Positions 1 through 11,162 of a DNA stretch of 64,000 bases are shown here, one piece after another. A model generated the notes under the pieces. That model was not told the DNA's origin. It saw nothing but the letters and a program-made list of their open reading frames with translations, and searched no databases. The translations under genes were made by a program, and so were the position numbers. Position 1 is the first letter of the stretch; each line of letters starts with the position of its first letter. The DNA comes from Pratylenchus scribneri (Eukaryota; Nematoda; Chromadorea; Rhabditida; Pratylenchidae). Location: contig JAQSEB010000026.1 in NCBI GenBank assembly GCA_030063045.1, positions 124,001 through 188,000 of the forward strand. The letters are read 5' to 3'.

Positions 1-3000
1 CACAATTCCTCAAAGCTTAAAAGCTTGTTCCGGATTTCCCTCTTCATGTGGTATTTGACTATCCCTATTAACCGCTCATATTGGCCACCGCGCCATGGGG
101 CACATGGGGAATTAAAGAACCATTCAATTTGGTTCTGCGTGACAAACTCTTTCACTTCTTTCGATGTGTATATGCCATCCCAACTTGCTCTGAGTTTGGC
201 ATTTTCTTCAGCCATTGCTTTAATTGCCTTTTCGCCCAAAATAAAATTTGAGCCATTGTCACTTATAATTCGCTTCGGTACTCTCCAACGGCGAATAAAT
301 CGCGTAAAAGCGAGAACGAATTTCGCTGCTGAAGCGTCTGTGACAATTTCCAAATGTATCATTCTTGTTCGAGCGCATGCAAAGATGGCTCCCCAAACTT
401 TGTGTTTGTCCTTTCCGCAGGTGGACTTAACTGCTAATGGTCCAAAATAGTCAATGCCGACCGTTTCCCATGCCATTTCTCCCGAGACTCTGTATTCTGG
501 GAGAGGGGGTTCATCCGGATATAGGTAAGCCTTGACTTGGAATCTTGCACAAAAACCGCAAAGGGTTTTCTTATTCTTCTTTATCACTTGAATGATTTTT
601 TGTCGGCAACTGGGAATCCAATATTTGGTGCGAATCGCAGCAGTTAGATTCGTCACACCAGCATGTTTTCTGAGCAGGTGTTCCTCCTTAATGATTAAGT
701 CAGTGATTGGGGCTTGCTTCGCAATGAAGATTGGATGGATGCTGCTGAGTTCGATTTTGCTCTTTTGAATCCTTCCTCCTGCTTTCCAAATTTGATTTTC
801 TTGGAAGAGCCCGAGACTGATGATAGTATCATTCGATGGAGGAAACATTGCTTGGGCTTCAAGAATAAGCAAATTTTCGGCTTCCTTTAATTCGTCCACC
901 TTCAAAGGTGTCATTTCTGAAAATGCCAAATTTAATTCTATGGGCTTATCTGGTTTGGATTTGCCCTTCCGCTTGAAAAATTCGATGGCTCTAATCAAGT
1001 AGGCTGTTGCATTCTTCAATCTGCGTAATTGTGAAAAATTTTCGTAGTTGAACAATGGAAACACAAGGGGTTCATTTTGGGTTATATTGGCCATGCTCAT
1101 TTCCAATTGCATTCCGGCTTTTTCCACTGGAATATATGTTTTGGGATCAAAGTCCCTGATGCTTTCGGGCCATTTGGCTTCTTCCAAATGAATCCAATCA
1201 GGTCCTTTAAACCACAAAGGGTTATCGATCAATTCACTTGGAGTGCATCCACGAGAAGCCAGATCTGCTGGGTTTTCTTTTCCTGGAATGTGTGTGACCC
1301 TAAACTTCCTGAGTACTTTGACTCTATTGTTGATGAATCGATTCTTTTCCTTGTATGTTTTCAAATAATCAACAACGTCAGTGGAGTCGGTCCAAATACG
1401 GATTACATTGATTGGAATCGTTTTTTCCACTTCCTTCTTCACAAAGCCAATGTTGTTGACTGCTAATCTTGCTGCATGTAATTCTAAAGATGGAATGCTT
1501 CTGTCTATGCGTTCCAGTTGAGTGGGAATCACAAGACTTTTGGCATAAATGAGATTGCATGAGATTTCATCATTCTTTCCGACAATGCGTAGGTAAATGG
1601 CGATGCCTAAACCTTCGATTGAAGCATCGGAAAATGCGTGAAGCTCATATCTTTTCGCTTTATCTTTGGGAATTTCCGCACAAAGGCGGGGAAATTCAAC
1701 CATTTGATCATTCCAAAGGGTCATTAACTTTCTCCATTCAATGACTAATTCATTGTTAATCACTGTATCCCACTTCAACTTCTTATCCTTTTCAACTTTT
1801 TGCATAATCAATTTGCCTTTCAAAACGATTGGTCCAGTCAAACCAGTCGGATCGTATGGTTTGTGAATTTGGGAAAGGATTGAACGACGAGTGATCGGCT
1901 TGTCCATATCAAAGTATGGGAATTTGACCGCCAAAGTGTCCTTTCGAACATTCCAATGTAAGCCTAAAAGCTTAGTCATTTCCCCTTCCGTTCTGTCTTC
2001 TTCTGGCAGTTCCAGAATTTCTTGCCATGCATTTGAAGTAAATTCGCGAACATTCATGTTAGCTTCTTTAAAAATTTTCTTCAAATATTTGTAATTCCTT
2101 TTCGTGTCTTCTGCTCTTTCCATTTCGATGGATATATTGTCGACATACGAATCCGATTCCAAATTGCGAACAATGTCTCCTTCATACAATTTGAAATGAT
2201 TGTTGAGCACCACTTGCAAATGTGCTGGACTGCAAATCACTCCAAAGGTGACTCTGCAGAATCTGAATTCAGTCAATGTCCTTTGGTCATTCGGATCTGT
2301 GAACCAAAGAAATCTAAGTGCATCCCTATCCTCTGGTGCGATTCCAATTTGGAGGAATGCCTTTTCAACATCACAAGTCATCAAATATTTCTTCAATCTT
2401 GATCGAATCAAGATTCCAGTTAAATCATTGTAAAGCTTGGGTCCTTTGTTCAAGCATTCGTTCAAAGACGGATACTCTTTGCGAAGTTTTGCACTTGCAT
2501 CGAACACGATTCTAATCTTTGTAAATACTTTGTCCTGCCTCTCAACAAAGTGATGAGGTAGATAGTGTGTGACTTGACTTCTTTTCTTTGGTGCTATTTC
2601 AATTATGCCTTTTTTCAATTGATCTTCAAAGATCTCATTGTATTGCTTCATCAATGCTGGATTTTCCTTCAGCTTTTTCATTGTTGATCGAAGCCTTCCA
2701 ATGGCGAGTCCATAATTATCTGGAAGTGCATGAACTTCATCATTCCAGCTTAATTTGACTTCATATCTTTCGCCATTGAAGTACAATTTGTCTTCAAAAT
2801 CCTTTAACCATTTCTCATCATCATTGCTTATTAAATCCGAAAGTCCGATATTCTCGAGCAAATTCTGTCTTTCGATCAGTTTATCGAGATTGGCATCTGA
2901 TACCTTTCCTGAATTTTCGTTGAAGTCAAACTCAAAGGTTTGATCCATCACACAACCAGTGATTGCTTCTTCCTTGTATTCTATTTCATGATATTGAAGC

Positions 3001-5186
3001 GTTTGGTTCCTTTCGGCATATTTAATTTCATTGAAATGCTCGATTTTTCCTTCACCGCTGATTATCGGTCCCAGTTTGGATGAACTGATCCAAAATCCAT
3101 TCGGCAGTTCTGTGACTGGTGTAATGCCCAAATGATTGTAATAATCACCGCCAATCAGGATTTCTGGTTCCTCCATTGTTGGTTTGAATTTAATCTTATT
3201 CATTTTGAGCTTATTCAGAATCTTTTCTTCGTATTTGATGTAAGGCAATTTGGGCATCACACTATTGATTGATCGAACTTTGATTAGCATGTCCAATTCC
3301 TTTCCTTTTAGACCGAGTTCAAAGACTCCAGTTCTGAATTGTCCTAACTTCTTTCCACCAATTCCGGTAATTTCAATGTTGGTTGTTTTTAAAGTTTCGA
3401 GTCCTAATTCTTTGATGAGTGAATCCTTGGCATAGCTTTTGTGGCTGCCATCATCCAGGAAACCTAAAGTGCATTTTTTCTTCTTCTTTGAATCCAATGG
3501 ATTGTACACGGTGATTTGTGCACATTTGAGTAAAGAATGCACTTCAGTCGAATCCTTCATGCATCCGCTTGCCACAAGTGTCGAAGCACTCATTTCGGAT
3601 TCGGATGTCTCATTCGCATTCACTTGTTCTTTCTTGATCTTGATAGTATATCGTTTCGGACATAAAGCCGGGTGATGCTTAATAGTTCTACAAAGGATAC
3701 ATTTAAGCTTATATCGGCTGCAGTCGCTTGCGAAATGTCCAGGATTGAGGCACACATAGCAAAGTTTTTTATCCATAGCTGCCTTTCTTCGTTGTTCGCT
3801 ATTCCGGAATTTTGGGCAATCCATTTCGAAATGTCCTAATCCATCGCAAAGGCGACAAGGGTTTCGAGCTGGACTTCGACTTCGACTTGTGCTTGGAGAC
3901 TTCCCTGACCTGGCTTTTGCTCTGCCTCTGGCGTCAGGATGAGGCGAATCATTCCTTTTGTCCATCTTTCTTCCTTCGCGCCTGCTTGAAGAAGAATGAT
4001 TGGACGTCGAGGAATCTCGGCTTTCCGACCTATTCCTTGCCGGACTTTGCCTTTCAGCTCTTTGTCCTAATGGTGTTCGATTACTCCCAGTGGCTGGATT
4101 GCTGTTTAATGCATATTGAATTGCCATGTTCATTGTAGAGCTCAAAGGCTCTTCTTCGCTCAACTTTTCTTTTGTTCGTTCCCTTGATTTGCGTTTGCTC
4201 TCCGTCGTGGTAACTTGACCACATCTTGTTTCGATGTCCCTAATCTGTTTGAGATGATCAACCGCTATTGCGTATGCTGTACGAAACAAAGTCGTAGTCC
4301 ATTCAGATCCCTCGGGCATGCTAGCCAACTTTGCAGTTTTCAATTCAACATATTTGGCTAAAACCTTACGTGACATTTTCTGTTCGAGATTGAGATAAAT
4401 CTGAGGTGACTTTAAGTCTTGCTTGTAATGTTCCAATTGACGGCAAATTCTCTCTACTTCGACTTGCAGTTTCAAATCGTCTGACAACTTGTCTGATTTG
4501 GGCAGTCTAGAGAGTTGATTGTGTAAATCTCGAATGAGATTCTCATTTTTGCCATATTTATCAATCAACAAATCCTTGGCTAGCCTATAATTATCTTCCG
4601 AAAAAGGAAACAACCCAAGAATGCACTTTTTGGCTTCGCCTCGAAGTTGTGCATCCAAATAGGACATTTTCTGTACTTCATTCATTTCGGTGTCGTCATC
4701 GATAATCGTTTTAAACAGTGGCCAAAATTCATCCCACATTCCTGGGGAACCGTCAAAACTCTTCAAAGAGAGTGCGGGAAGCGAAACAAAGCGCCTTCCC
4801 CCGCCGCCACTTCCACCAGCATTGTCCAAAAGTCGGTCAATGCCGTCTTTTGCTGTCCGGATCAGGTTCAGTTTTGTTCCGGCTTGTTTTATGAATTTTT
4901 GAATTTCTTCATACTTAATCAATGCTTCGTATTCTGCCTTTTCTTCGACTCTGCTTGCGTCATTCAGTCTGCTGAGATACGAGTGATAAGCAGTTCGGGC
5001 TGCTTTTATTTCGTCAATCTGAGTGACAAATTCTTCTACCCAAGTTCTTAATTGTCTCTGATCGCATGTCAATAAGTGCCTTTCACGGCTGCTATTGATC
5101 GATGCTGGGACGACAGGGATGACCTTATCCATATAATTTGTTAATAGCTCCTTGGCGTCTAGAATTCTATGAGCAAATGTGGCCAT
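1..5186 (-). CDS. BEL/Pao retrotransposon gag-pol polyprotein, open but cut by the left edge
   Basis: One continuous frame runs from the ATG at 5186 to the window edge (1728 codons, no stop seen), so its C-terminus is missing. In order: a gag-like N-terminal region (residues about 1-430), an Arg/Ser-rich stretch, two CCHC-type zinc knuckles (about 446-508), a retropepsin-like site LDDGS near 576, a reverse transcriptase with CDVEKAF near 939 and YVDN near 1013, an RNase H with FSDAS near 1186, a histidine/cysteine integrase zinc-binding module, and an integrase core with GIDYFGP near 1580, SDNGSNF near 1640 and the catalytic Glu region ending GGQYER near 1704. Domain order PR-RT-RH-IN and the zinc-knuckle pattern are those of BEL/Pao, not Gypsy or Copia. 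The RT box has Asn where the second Asp is usual. The open frame suggests a young copy. Start chosen as the first ATG of the open frame. Confidence 0.92.
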   Translation of the reverse strand, partial: MATFAHRILDAKELLTNYMDKVIPVVPASINSSRERHLLTCDQRQLRTWVEEFVTQIDEIKAARTAYHSYLSRLNDASRVEEKAEYEALIKYEEIQKFIKQAGTKLNLIRTAKDGIDRLLDNAGGSGGGGRRFVSLPALSLKSFDGSPGMWDEFWPLFKTIIDDDTEMNEVQKMSYLDAQLRGEAKKCILGLFPFSEDNYRLAKDLLIDKYGKNENLIRDLHNQLSRLPKSDKLSDDLKLQVEVERICRQLEHYKQDLKSPQIYLNLEQKMSRKVLAKYVELKTAKLASMPEGSEWTTTLFRTAYAIAVDHLKQIRDIETRCGQVTTTESKRKSRERTKEKLSEEEPLSSTMNMAIQYALNSNPATGSNRTPLGQRAERQSPARNRSESRDSSTSNHSSSSRREGRKMDKRNDSPHPDARGRAKARSGKSPSTSRSRSPARNPCRLCDGLGHFEMDCPKFRNSEQRRKAAMDKKLCYVCLNPGHFASDCSRYKLKCILCRTIKHHPALCPKRYTIKIKKEQVNANETSESEMSASTLVASGCMKDSTEVHSLLKCAQITVYNPLDSKKKKKCTLGFLDDGSHKSYAKDSLIKELGLETLKTTNIEITGIGGKKLGQFRTGVFELGLKGKELDMLIKVRSINSVMPKLPYIKYEEKILNKLKMNKIKFKPTMEEPEILIGGDYYNHLGITPVTELPNGFWISSSKLGPIISGEGKIEHFNEIKYAERNQTLQYHEIEYKEEAITGCVMDQTFEFDFNENSGKVSDANLDKLIERQNLLENIGLSDLISNDDEKWLKDFEDKLYFNGERYEVKLSWNDEVHALPDNYGLAIGRLRSTMKKLKENPALMKQYNEIFEDQLKKGIIEIAPKKRSQVTHYLPHHFVERQDKVFTKIRIVFDASAKLRKEYPSLNECLNKGPKLYNDLTGILIRSRLKKYLMTCDVEKAFLQIGIAPEDRDALRFLWFTDPNDQRTLTEFRFCRVTFGVICSPAHLQVVLNNHFKLYEGDIVRNLESDSYVDNISIEMERAEDTKRNYKYLKKIFKEANMNVREFTSNAWQEILELPEEDRTEGEMTKLLGLHWNVRKDTLAVKFPYFDMDKPITRRSILSQIHKPYDPTGLTGPIVLKGKLIMQKVEKDKKLKWDTVINNELVIEWRKLMTLWNDQMVEFPRLCAEIPKDKAKRYELHAFSDASIEGLGIAIYLRIVGKNDEISCNLIYAKSLVIPTQLERIDRSIPSLELHAARLAVNNIGFVKKEVEKTIPINVIRIWTDSTDVVDYLKTYKEKNRFINNRVKVLRKFRVTHIPGKENPADLASRGCTPSELIDNPLWFKGPDWIHLEEAKWPESIRDFDPKTYIPVEKAGMQLEMSMANITQNEPLVFPLFNYENFSQLRRLKNATAYLIRAIEFFKRKGKSKPDKPIELNLAFSEMTPLKVDELKEAENLLILEAQAMFPPSNDTIISLGLFQENQIWKAGGRIQKSKIELSSIHPIFIAKQAPITDLIIKEEHLLRKHAGVTNLTAAIRTKYWIPSCRQKIIQVIKKNKKTLCGFCARFQVKAYLYPDEPPLPEYRVSGEMAWETVGIDYFGPLAVKSTCGKDKHKVWGAIFACARTRMIHLEIVTDASAAKFVLAFTRFIRRWRVPKRIISDNGSNFILGEKAIKAMAEENAKLRASWDGIYTSKEVKEFVTQNQIEWFFNSPCAPWRGGQYERLIGIVKYHMKREIRNKLLSFEEL

Positions 5187-6270
5187 GATTGAATGTGCGC
5201 AAAAATTATCTAATTGGCTTCAAAGAGTCAATTATAGCAAGCAAATTGCCTTAAAATTTCAATCAATCGCAAGCTCTTTGAACGCAATTCAAAAAATAGG
5301 GTAATGAGTAAATTGAATCGGAAATCCAAATAATTTGACCGTATTTGGGTATGGGCTAACTACTGTGGTTCTTGAATTAAATTGAAATCAAAGTTCAATT
5401 TAATTTTCTCAGATTGGCCTAAATAAGGGTATGGGAGCTGAGATTGTTACTACTGATTGGCTCTTTATATTTGTGTTCAATTACCAAGGAGTAGTAATCT
5501 GCACTTTCTCAAATTAAATTGAAACAAAGTCGAATTTTAATTTGAGATTTACTGCAGTAATTTAATTTTCGACCAGTCTTTGTTTTGAATCGATTTTCTT
5601 GTTGAATTAGAATTCTAATTATTCAATTGAATAATTAAAATGATTAAATTAAGGTTAAATACAAAGTTCAACTTTAATTTAATCGATAATCAACCAATTC
5701 AAATCAAAATCCCTTAATATTGGCTGTCAATTAGCTTGGGTTAAGTTTCGGCTGGATATAGAGTACTATTGAAATGTCGGGGTTGCTAAAATTTAATTTC
5801 TATTACCACCAAATTAGAAAATTTTATAGGTGAAATTTGAATATAATAATCTCGAATTGAATAAAAATTTGGTGGTTAGAAGAAATTAAATTTCAGAATC
5901 TATTATTTGTCTCAATAATAGACCCTCCGGACAAGGAAAAGGAAAACTGGCCTTCCAAAATTATTCGAAGTGCACAAAGGCAAATTTGGAAGAAATGGCA
6001 ATTGGGTACTGTAGTTCAAAGGCGCACAAAGGCACAAACCACAAATGAAATCAATGAAAATGGCACAAAGGCTAAAAATAGAAAAGGTAAAGTCAAACGC
6101 GGAAAGGGAAAGTACCGGTGAAGATGGTCACAAAAACCAAAAAAAAAATTGGTTAAAAGGGCCAAAAAAGCACAAAGGCTGAAATGGAAAATACAAATGT
6201 GGAATTTTTTAAAAAAATAAAATTATAATTACCAGGCCAAATTTCGATTAGCGAAGAAACCGATTGGGCA
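5187..6270 (-). other. BEL/Pao untranslated leader
   Basis: About 1.1 kb of AT-rich sequence lies between the primer-binding site and the gag ATG. It has no coding frame I can support. Several short A/T-rich motifs recur, for example GGGTATGGG at two places near 5346 and 5428. A long leader is compatible with BEL elements; a spliced intron here cannot be excluded. Confidence 0.6.
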
Positions 6271-6291
6271 GGTATTGGAGCAGGGTCGCCA
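6271..6291 (-). other. Primer-binding site of the minus-strand BEL element
   Basis: Read on the minus strand this begins TGGCGACCCTGCTCC, starting with TGG as expected for pairing to the CCA end of a tRNA. It follows directly on a TAAG that would end the LTR. The other LTR elements in the window show the same arrangement at 27221, 60609 and 62058. Confidence 0.65.
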
Positions 6292-7348
6292 CTTATTAAT
6301 TATTGATATGGGTTTATTTAATAATTAATTGATTAATTAACCGAAATTGCCTGGAATAAAAAAGGGGTCAATTACTTGGGAACTATCTACTGTAATGTGA
6401 GTATAGGCGGATTAAGGGGGAAAGTATGGGATAAGGATGTACGGATTTGATGGGGAATGAATGGGCTAATTTACCGGGCAACAACAAAGGTTGCCAAAGG
6501 ATTGGGCAATGCAAAGATTGCCTGAAGAAAGGATTGGGCAATTACAAAGATTGCCTGAAGAAGGGTGGATGTGGGGAAAGAAAGGCCAAAGCGAATTGCC
6601 AATTTACAAAGAATTGGGCTTAGGATGAACAATGTCGGGAATGGCCAGTTCCCTTCTTATAATGCTATGAAATTGATGAAAATGTGATTAATGTAAATGA
6701 ATAAAGCTAATTTACTAAAGGGAATATACTTATAAAAGAGGGGAGTTAATCTACTGTAAATTTGGAAATGGAATGTTTGAATAGCTTAAGGCTATTCAAT
6801 TAATTAACTAAGTAAATGATGTAAATTGGGCCGGTGTTAAGAGCCTTAGTTATAAGCTTAACCTTACTCAGTTAGACCCGGGGGAAGAACCAAGGATAAA
6901 CTTAAAACCTCACTGCTGGTTTTGCAATGGAAGAGAATTTATGATTAAATTCCTTTTTTATCCACAAAGGGAAAATCGAAGCACAAAATTGTTCAAGAAG
7001 TGAAAATTGTGAATATGGGGGGAACATAGAATGGATGAAAATGGGAGGAGTTGGGAATGTTGGTTTGCCTCCGGCGCACACCTGGCCAAAAGAAGAAGGC
7101 AAAGTGGCAGTGGAAGGCGATGGGGCAAAGTGGCAGTGGAAGGCAATGGAATGGACGGGCGCATTAGGGCATTGGGTTGATGGGGGTCAGCAATGGAAGC
7201 CAAGCTAAAAATAGAGGGAACAAAGATGTGGGGAATAGATTAGGGGCCAAGGGGTTGAGGGTGGGAACGTGGGCAAACCGATGGACGACCAAAGGTCCAT
7301 CGATTTGACTTTTGATTTCGCAGATTGCTGCAAAGGCAATCCGCGACA
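6292..7348 (-). repeat. Probable 5' LTR of the BEL/Pao element
   Basis: The stretch between the primer-binding site and the start of duplicated copy A is unique in the window. On the minus strand it begins TGTCGCGG at 7348 and ends TAAG before the primer-binding site. The partner LTR would lie left of the window, so the length (about 1.06 kb) is inferred. It contains short internal repeats, such as a 27-bp direct repeat near 7100-7150 and a repeated GGATTGGGCAA motif near 6500-6545. Confidence 0.6.
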
Positions 7349-9417
7349 CTTGTAGAGAAAAAAAAGATTTTTGATAAATTGGTTATTTATTCAATTTAAA
7401 AAATGATGTAATTTGTAGCCAATTTGACGATCAACGGTCACAATATTATCATCAGTGCTTATTGCTTGCTGGTTTAAATTCAATTGCAATTTGTCAAACA
7501 ATCGGCATTCAGCGAATTGACTCGGCCTCGATGGTCACCCCTACTTTTTGTTGTATTATTAAAATCCGTGGGATAAGTAGGATTAATTCCAGGACTGAGC
7601 AAATATGAAATAAGAAAAGGCTAAACAAGGTCGAAAAAGATAAAGGTAAAATATATGGTAAAAATAACAAAATACGGTATTTCAAGGTACGGTAAAGGTA
7701 TGTGTACACCCAGCAATGGTTTATTCTTCTTTTAAAAAAAAATAAAATTTAAGATTTAAAATGGATTTTAAGAATTTTTGAAATTGAAAAATTCTAATAT
7801 CGCAGATTACAAAAAGCAGTTAAAAAACCAGTTTCTTTCTCATTATTCTCCATATGAAAAAGTTTAAATTCGCTGATTTTTATAATAATTTATTTTTCGT
7901 AACTCTGAAATATTGGAAAAATATTCGGTAATAGTGTCGTTCGTATTCGTATCCCCCATTTTTAGAAAAAAAATTTTTTATTTTATTTTCCCCTGAAAAA
8001 ATGTTGTTGTAAACAGAGTCCACAAATTGGAAAGATTATAATCATATTTTCTCACACAATTTGCCCCATTTCATTTCCCCCATTTTAGCGATCGTCTTCC
8101 ATAATAATTTCCTTTGTTACAATTTCCCCTCAGCAATTTCTCATAGGATTTGCCAGTCCATTCATTTATTCCGCCAATCTTTTTTTCGACATTTTTATTT
8201 TGTTCGTTTCATTCATTTTTTTGAGCCTTTTAGCATTAAATTACCATTTCATTTTAATTGTTAATTTTGTTCATTTTCATTCTTTTGAATGGTTTAATTA
8301 CCCAAGTTTGAGGCTTTATAAGTAATAAAGAATTTATTTGTATTTCATTGGCCTTGAATTGATTTTAAACCAAGAGGGAAAACAGAGTTTCCTTCAATAT
8401 ATTTATGAGTATTCGATAATGGGGAATTCGAATATAGCATTAGTTTTTCAAAAATCAAATTGCCTGAAGTGGTAAAGTTTCAAAAACAGGTTTCGAAAAA
8501 TCGAATTTTGGTATTTTGCTTCATATTATATATAAATCGAAGCGCCTCGATCAGCTGATCACGAATCTGTCAAAACACATAATTAAAAAAATTGCCTTTT
8601 AATTTTCAGCATATTCCACGAATTCGAGTCAATTTGAGAATATTTAGAAATGGATCTATTCTTATTCTTAGCCAATTTTTAAAATAAAGACCTTGTCGTT
8701 TTTTTCCTTTTGAACAGTGTTGCAACAAAAATGGTGAAATAAAATCGGAATATTTTGATAGTGAACATCCCTTTAAAGTGAATATTCATTGAAACGAATA
8801 TTTTAATTTTCTATGACCAAAATGAAAGGATAAGGAAGGAAACAGCCAACGAGCGCCACTCTACCCCATCAACACAACAGGTGAAAGAGAAAGAAAAAAA
8901 TAGAAAAGAGAATGATGAGCGCCCAATTTTGAGCTTTCGATTTAAAATTATTTTCGTTTCGATAAACATTCCACCAATATTTTCAAATCCTATATTCACC
9001 AAAAAAATATTCCGATTGTAATTTCAACACAATCAATCAATACCAACATTTATCATTTAAAATTACATATTAATGAATAAAAAAACAATCAAATTGATAT
9101 GATCGAAAATTTGAAATATTAAAAATGTTAGAAACATTTAGAAAAAAAAGTTTAATAGAAAAAAATAATATTAATCGATGTAACATGTAAATATTGATGA
9201 AATTAAAATTTTATGCGAGAACTAAATTTTATCCAATTTGTTTGACATCATAAAAAATGTTGATCCCCCATATGGAATGGTTGGAAGATAAAATATCATT
9301 TTAGTATTTTTTGAAATTGTGTTGAGTTGGAATTTTCATCTTTTCATTTTATATTGTGCCAATTTCTTCAAAAATTAATAAATAAAATTATGCATATTAA
9401 AAAAATTATACATGCTA

Positions 9418-9995
9418 TTTTTTCCTCCAAAAAAAACTTTTTTTCCGCCAAAAAATCTTTTTTACCGCCAAGACTTTTTTTCCTCCAAAAATAACTTTTA
9501 CCTCCAATGACCTCAAAAATAAAATTTTTAAATTTTTTTTATATAAAATCAGAAAATAAATGGAATGAAGCTCTCTCAGCTGAATAAGAAATAATCTTAG
9601 CTTTGAAGAACCTTTATCCTAGCCCTGACCCGTATCTTACGATATCCTTATTCTATCATTAGCCTCTAGAACCTATGCTCTGACCCTTAGCCCCTAGTAC
9701 CCATCTCCGACCCTAATCTACCCTAACCATAGCCCCCAGTCCCTAGGACCCATCTCCGACCCTAATCTACCCTAACCATAGCCCATAGTCCCTAGATCCG
9801 ATGCTCCAACCCATGTATGAGTCATAAATATTGGTTCTAAAAAATATTTTGAATAAAAAATTTTAGATTTTTTTGCGCAATGGACGTTTGAAATGAGTTG
9901 GATTAAATTTAATTTTATGATTTTTATAGAAAAAAATCAAAAATTTCATTTTTGGGGTCAATGGCGGTAAAAAAGTGTTTTTTGGAGGAAAAAAA
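9418..9995. mobile_element. MITE with TA target duplication, copy A
   Basis: Imperfect terminal inverted repeats start TTTTTTCCTCCAAAAAA on the left and read the same on the opposite strand at the right, continuing for roughly 80 bp with Cs in CCGCC and CCTCC blocks. TA flanks both ends (9416-9417 and 9996-9997), as in Tc1/mariner-type insertions. The centre holds C-rich degenerate repeats related to CCCTAACC and GACCCTAATC. No coding capacity. Confidence 0.6.
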
Positions 9996-10733
9996 TATCA
10001 CAAATTAAATTGTTGGATTTAATTGATCGAAAATTTGTTTCTAATTTCGTTTAATTAATACATTCATAAATTATTATTTCAAATAATTTTTATTATGTTG
10101 AAAATATATTTTTACTCCATTCTTATTTGGAATCATATTTCATAGACTTTATTTTCTTGTTTTTCTTTATTCCAATACATTATAAAATAAGCCTAATTTT
10201 TGTAAATAAATTATTCAATTTCAATTTTTACATCAAAATGAAAATTTTAAAAATTTTTTGAAAAAAATTTTTTTTCGATTCGATGTCGATTTTCGGTCAC
10301 TAATGACAACGAAATTTCGGTTTTCGATTTCGAAAAATTTTTAACCCTTATTATAAATTTCGTTTTTCGGTTTCGAAAGATTTGTCGACCTTCCGAAATT
10401 TCGATTTTAGATTTCGAAAATTTATTTTGGGCCATCGAACCCATCCCTGACCAAAAATAGATTTATAATAGGACCGGTATAAATTTATAGTTTTAACATT
10501 AAGTTTTTATTTTATATATAATATGCCTGAAGGTTCAAATTCAATCGTTTTTGGGATAAAAACAGATTTTGTAATAGAAAATTAAGTTCTAAATTTGAAA
10601 ATTCTAGTTCTAGGGAAACAATTCCGAATATGTCGAAAAAATCCGGGGCGAAAATGTTTGAGCTTGAAAATTCATATAACCCTTTCATCCATCATTCATT
10701 TTTTTCTTCATTTACTCTATGGTGAAATATATA

Positions 10734-11123
10734 TGTAACAGAGAATATTGGAAATTAGCGATTTCCGGAATTCGCTAGAAAATTGGGTTAGCGAATTTTG
10801 GAAATCTTGGCTTCAAGGCATCGTACAGACCGGAGAATAGGCTCATTCGACTCGGCATGGTCGATTTACTTTATGAAATTTCAATTACAGACCTATATAG
10901 GGGCTAGAATTAGAGTTAGGGTAGGGTTAGGTTAGGGCCGGCATGGGTTCAAGGGTTGGGGCTAGGGGCTAAGGGCTAGCGTTTTGAAATTGAAATTTCA
11001 TATAGTAAATCGACTATGCAGAGTCGAATGAGCCTAATCTCGAGTCTGAGATTTCCCAAATTCGCTAACACAACTACCTGTGTATTTCCGGAAATACGCA
11101 GATTTTTAATATTCACTGTAACA
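10734..11123. mobile_element. Small inverted-repeat element (TGTWACAG ends), copy A
   Basis: The left end reads TGTAACAGAGAATATT and the right end, on the other strand, TGTTACAGTGAATATT. Both are followed by a shared TTTCCGGAA block and GTTAGCGAATTT. TA flanks both ends. The middle carries G-rich degenerate TTAGGG-like runs around 10910-10950. It lies just downstream of the stop codon of the four-homeodomain gene. Confidence 0.6.
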
Positions 11124-11162
11124 TATAAATCATGTTCCCAATTATGAAATAACTAAAAAAGA

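Larger units (their letters stand above)
7349..11160. other. Copy A, AT-rich region without supported genes
   Basis: Apart from two small inverted-repeat elements (9418-9995 and 10734-11123) I see no coding exon, RNA gene or clear regulatory site here. Short open frames are low-complexity and AT-driven. The corresponding part of copy B (38167-41980) is nearly identical, including the non-coding parts. Confidence 0.6.

Noticed and set aside
25..4138. Many plus-strand frames of 60-140 residues at the left end
   Set aside because: Shadows of the continuous minus-strand gag-pol frame, which has recognisable domains from end to end.
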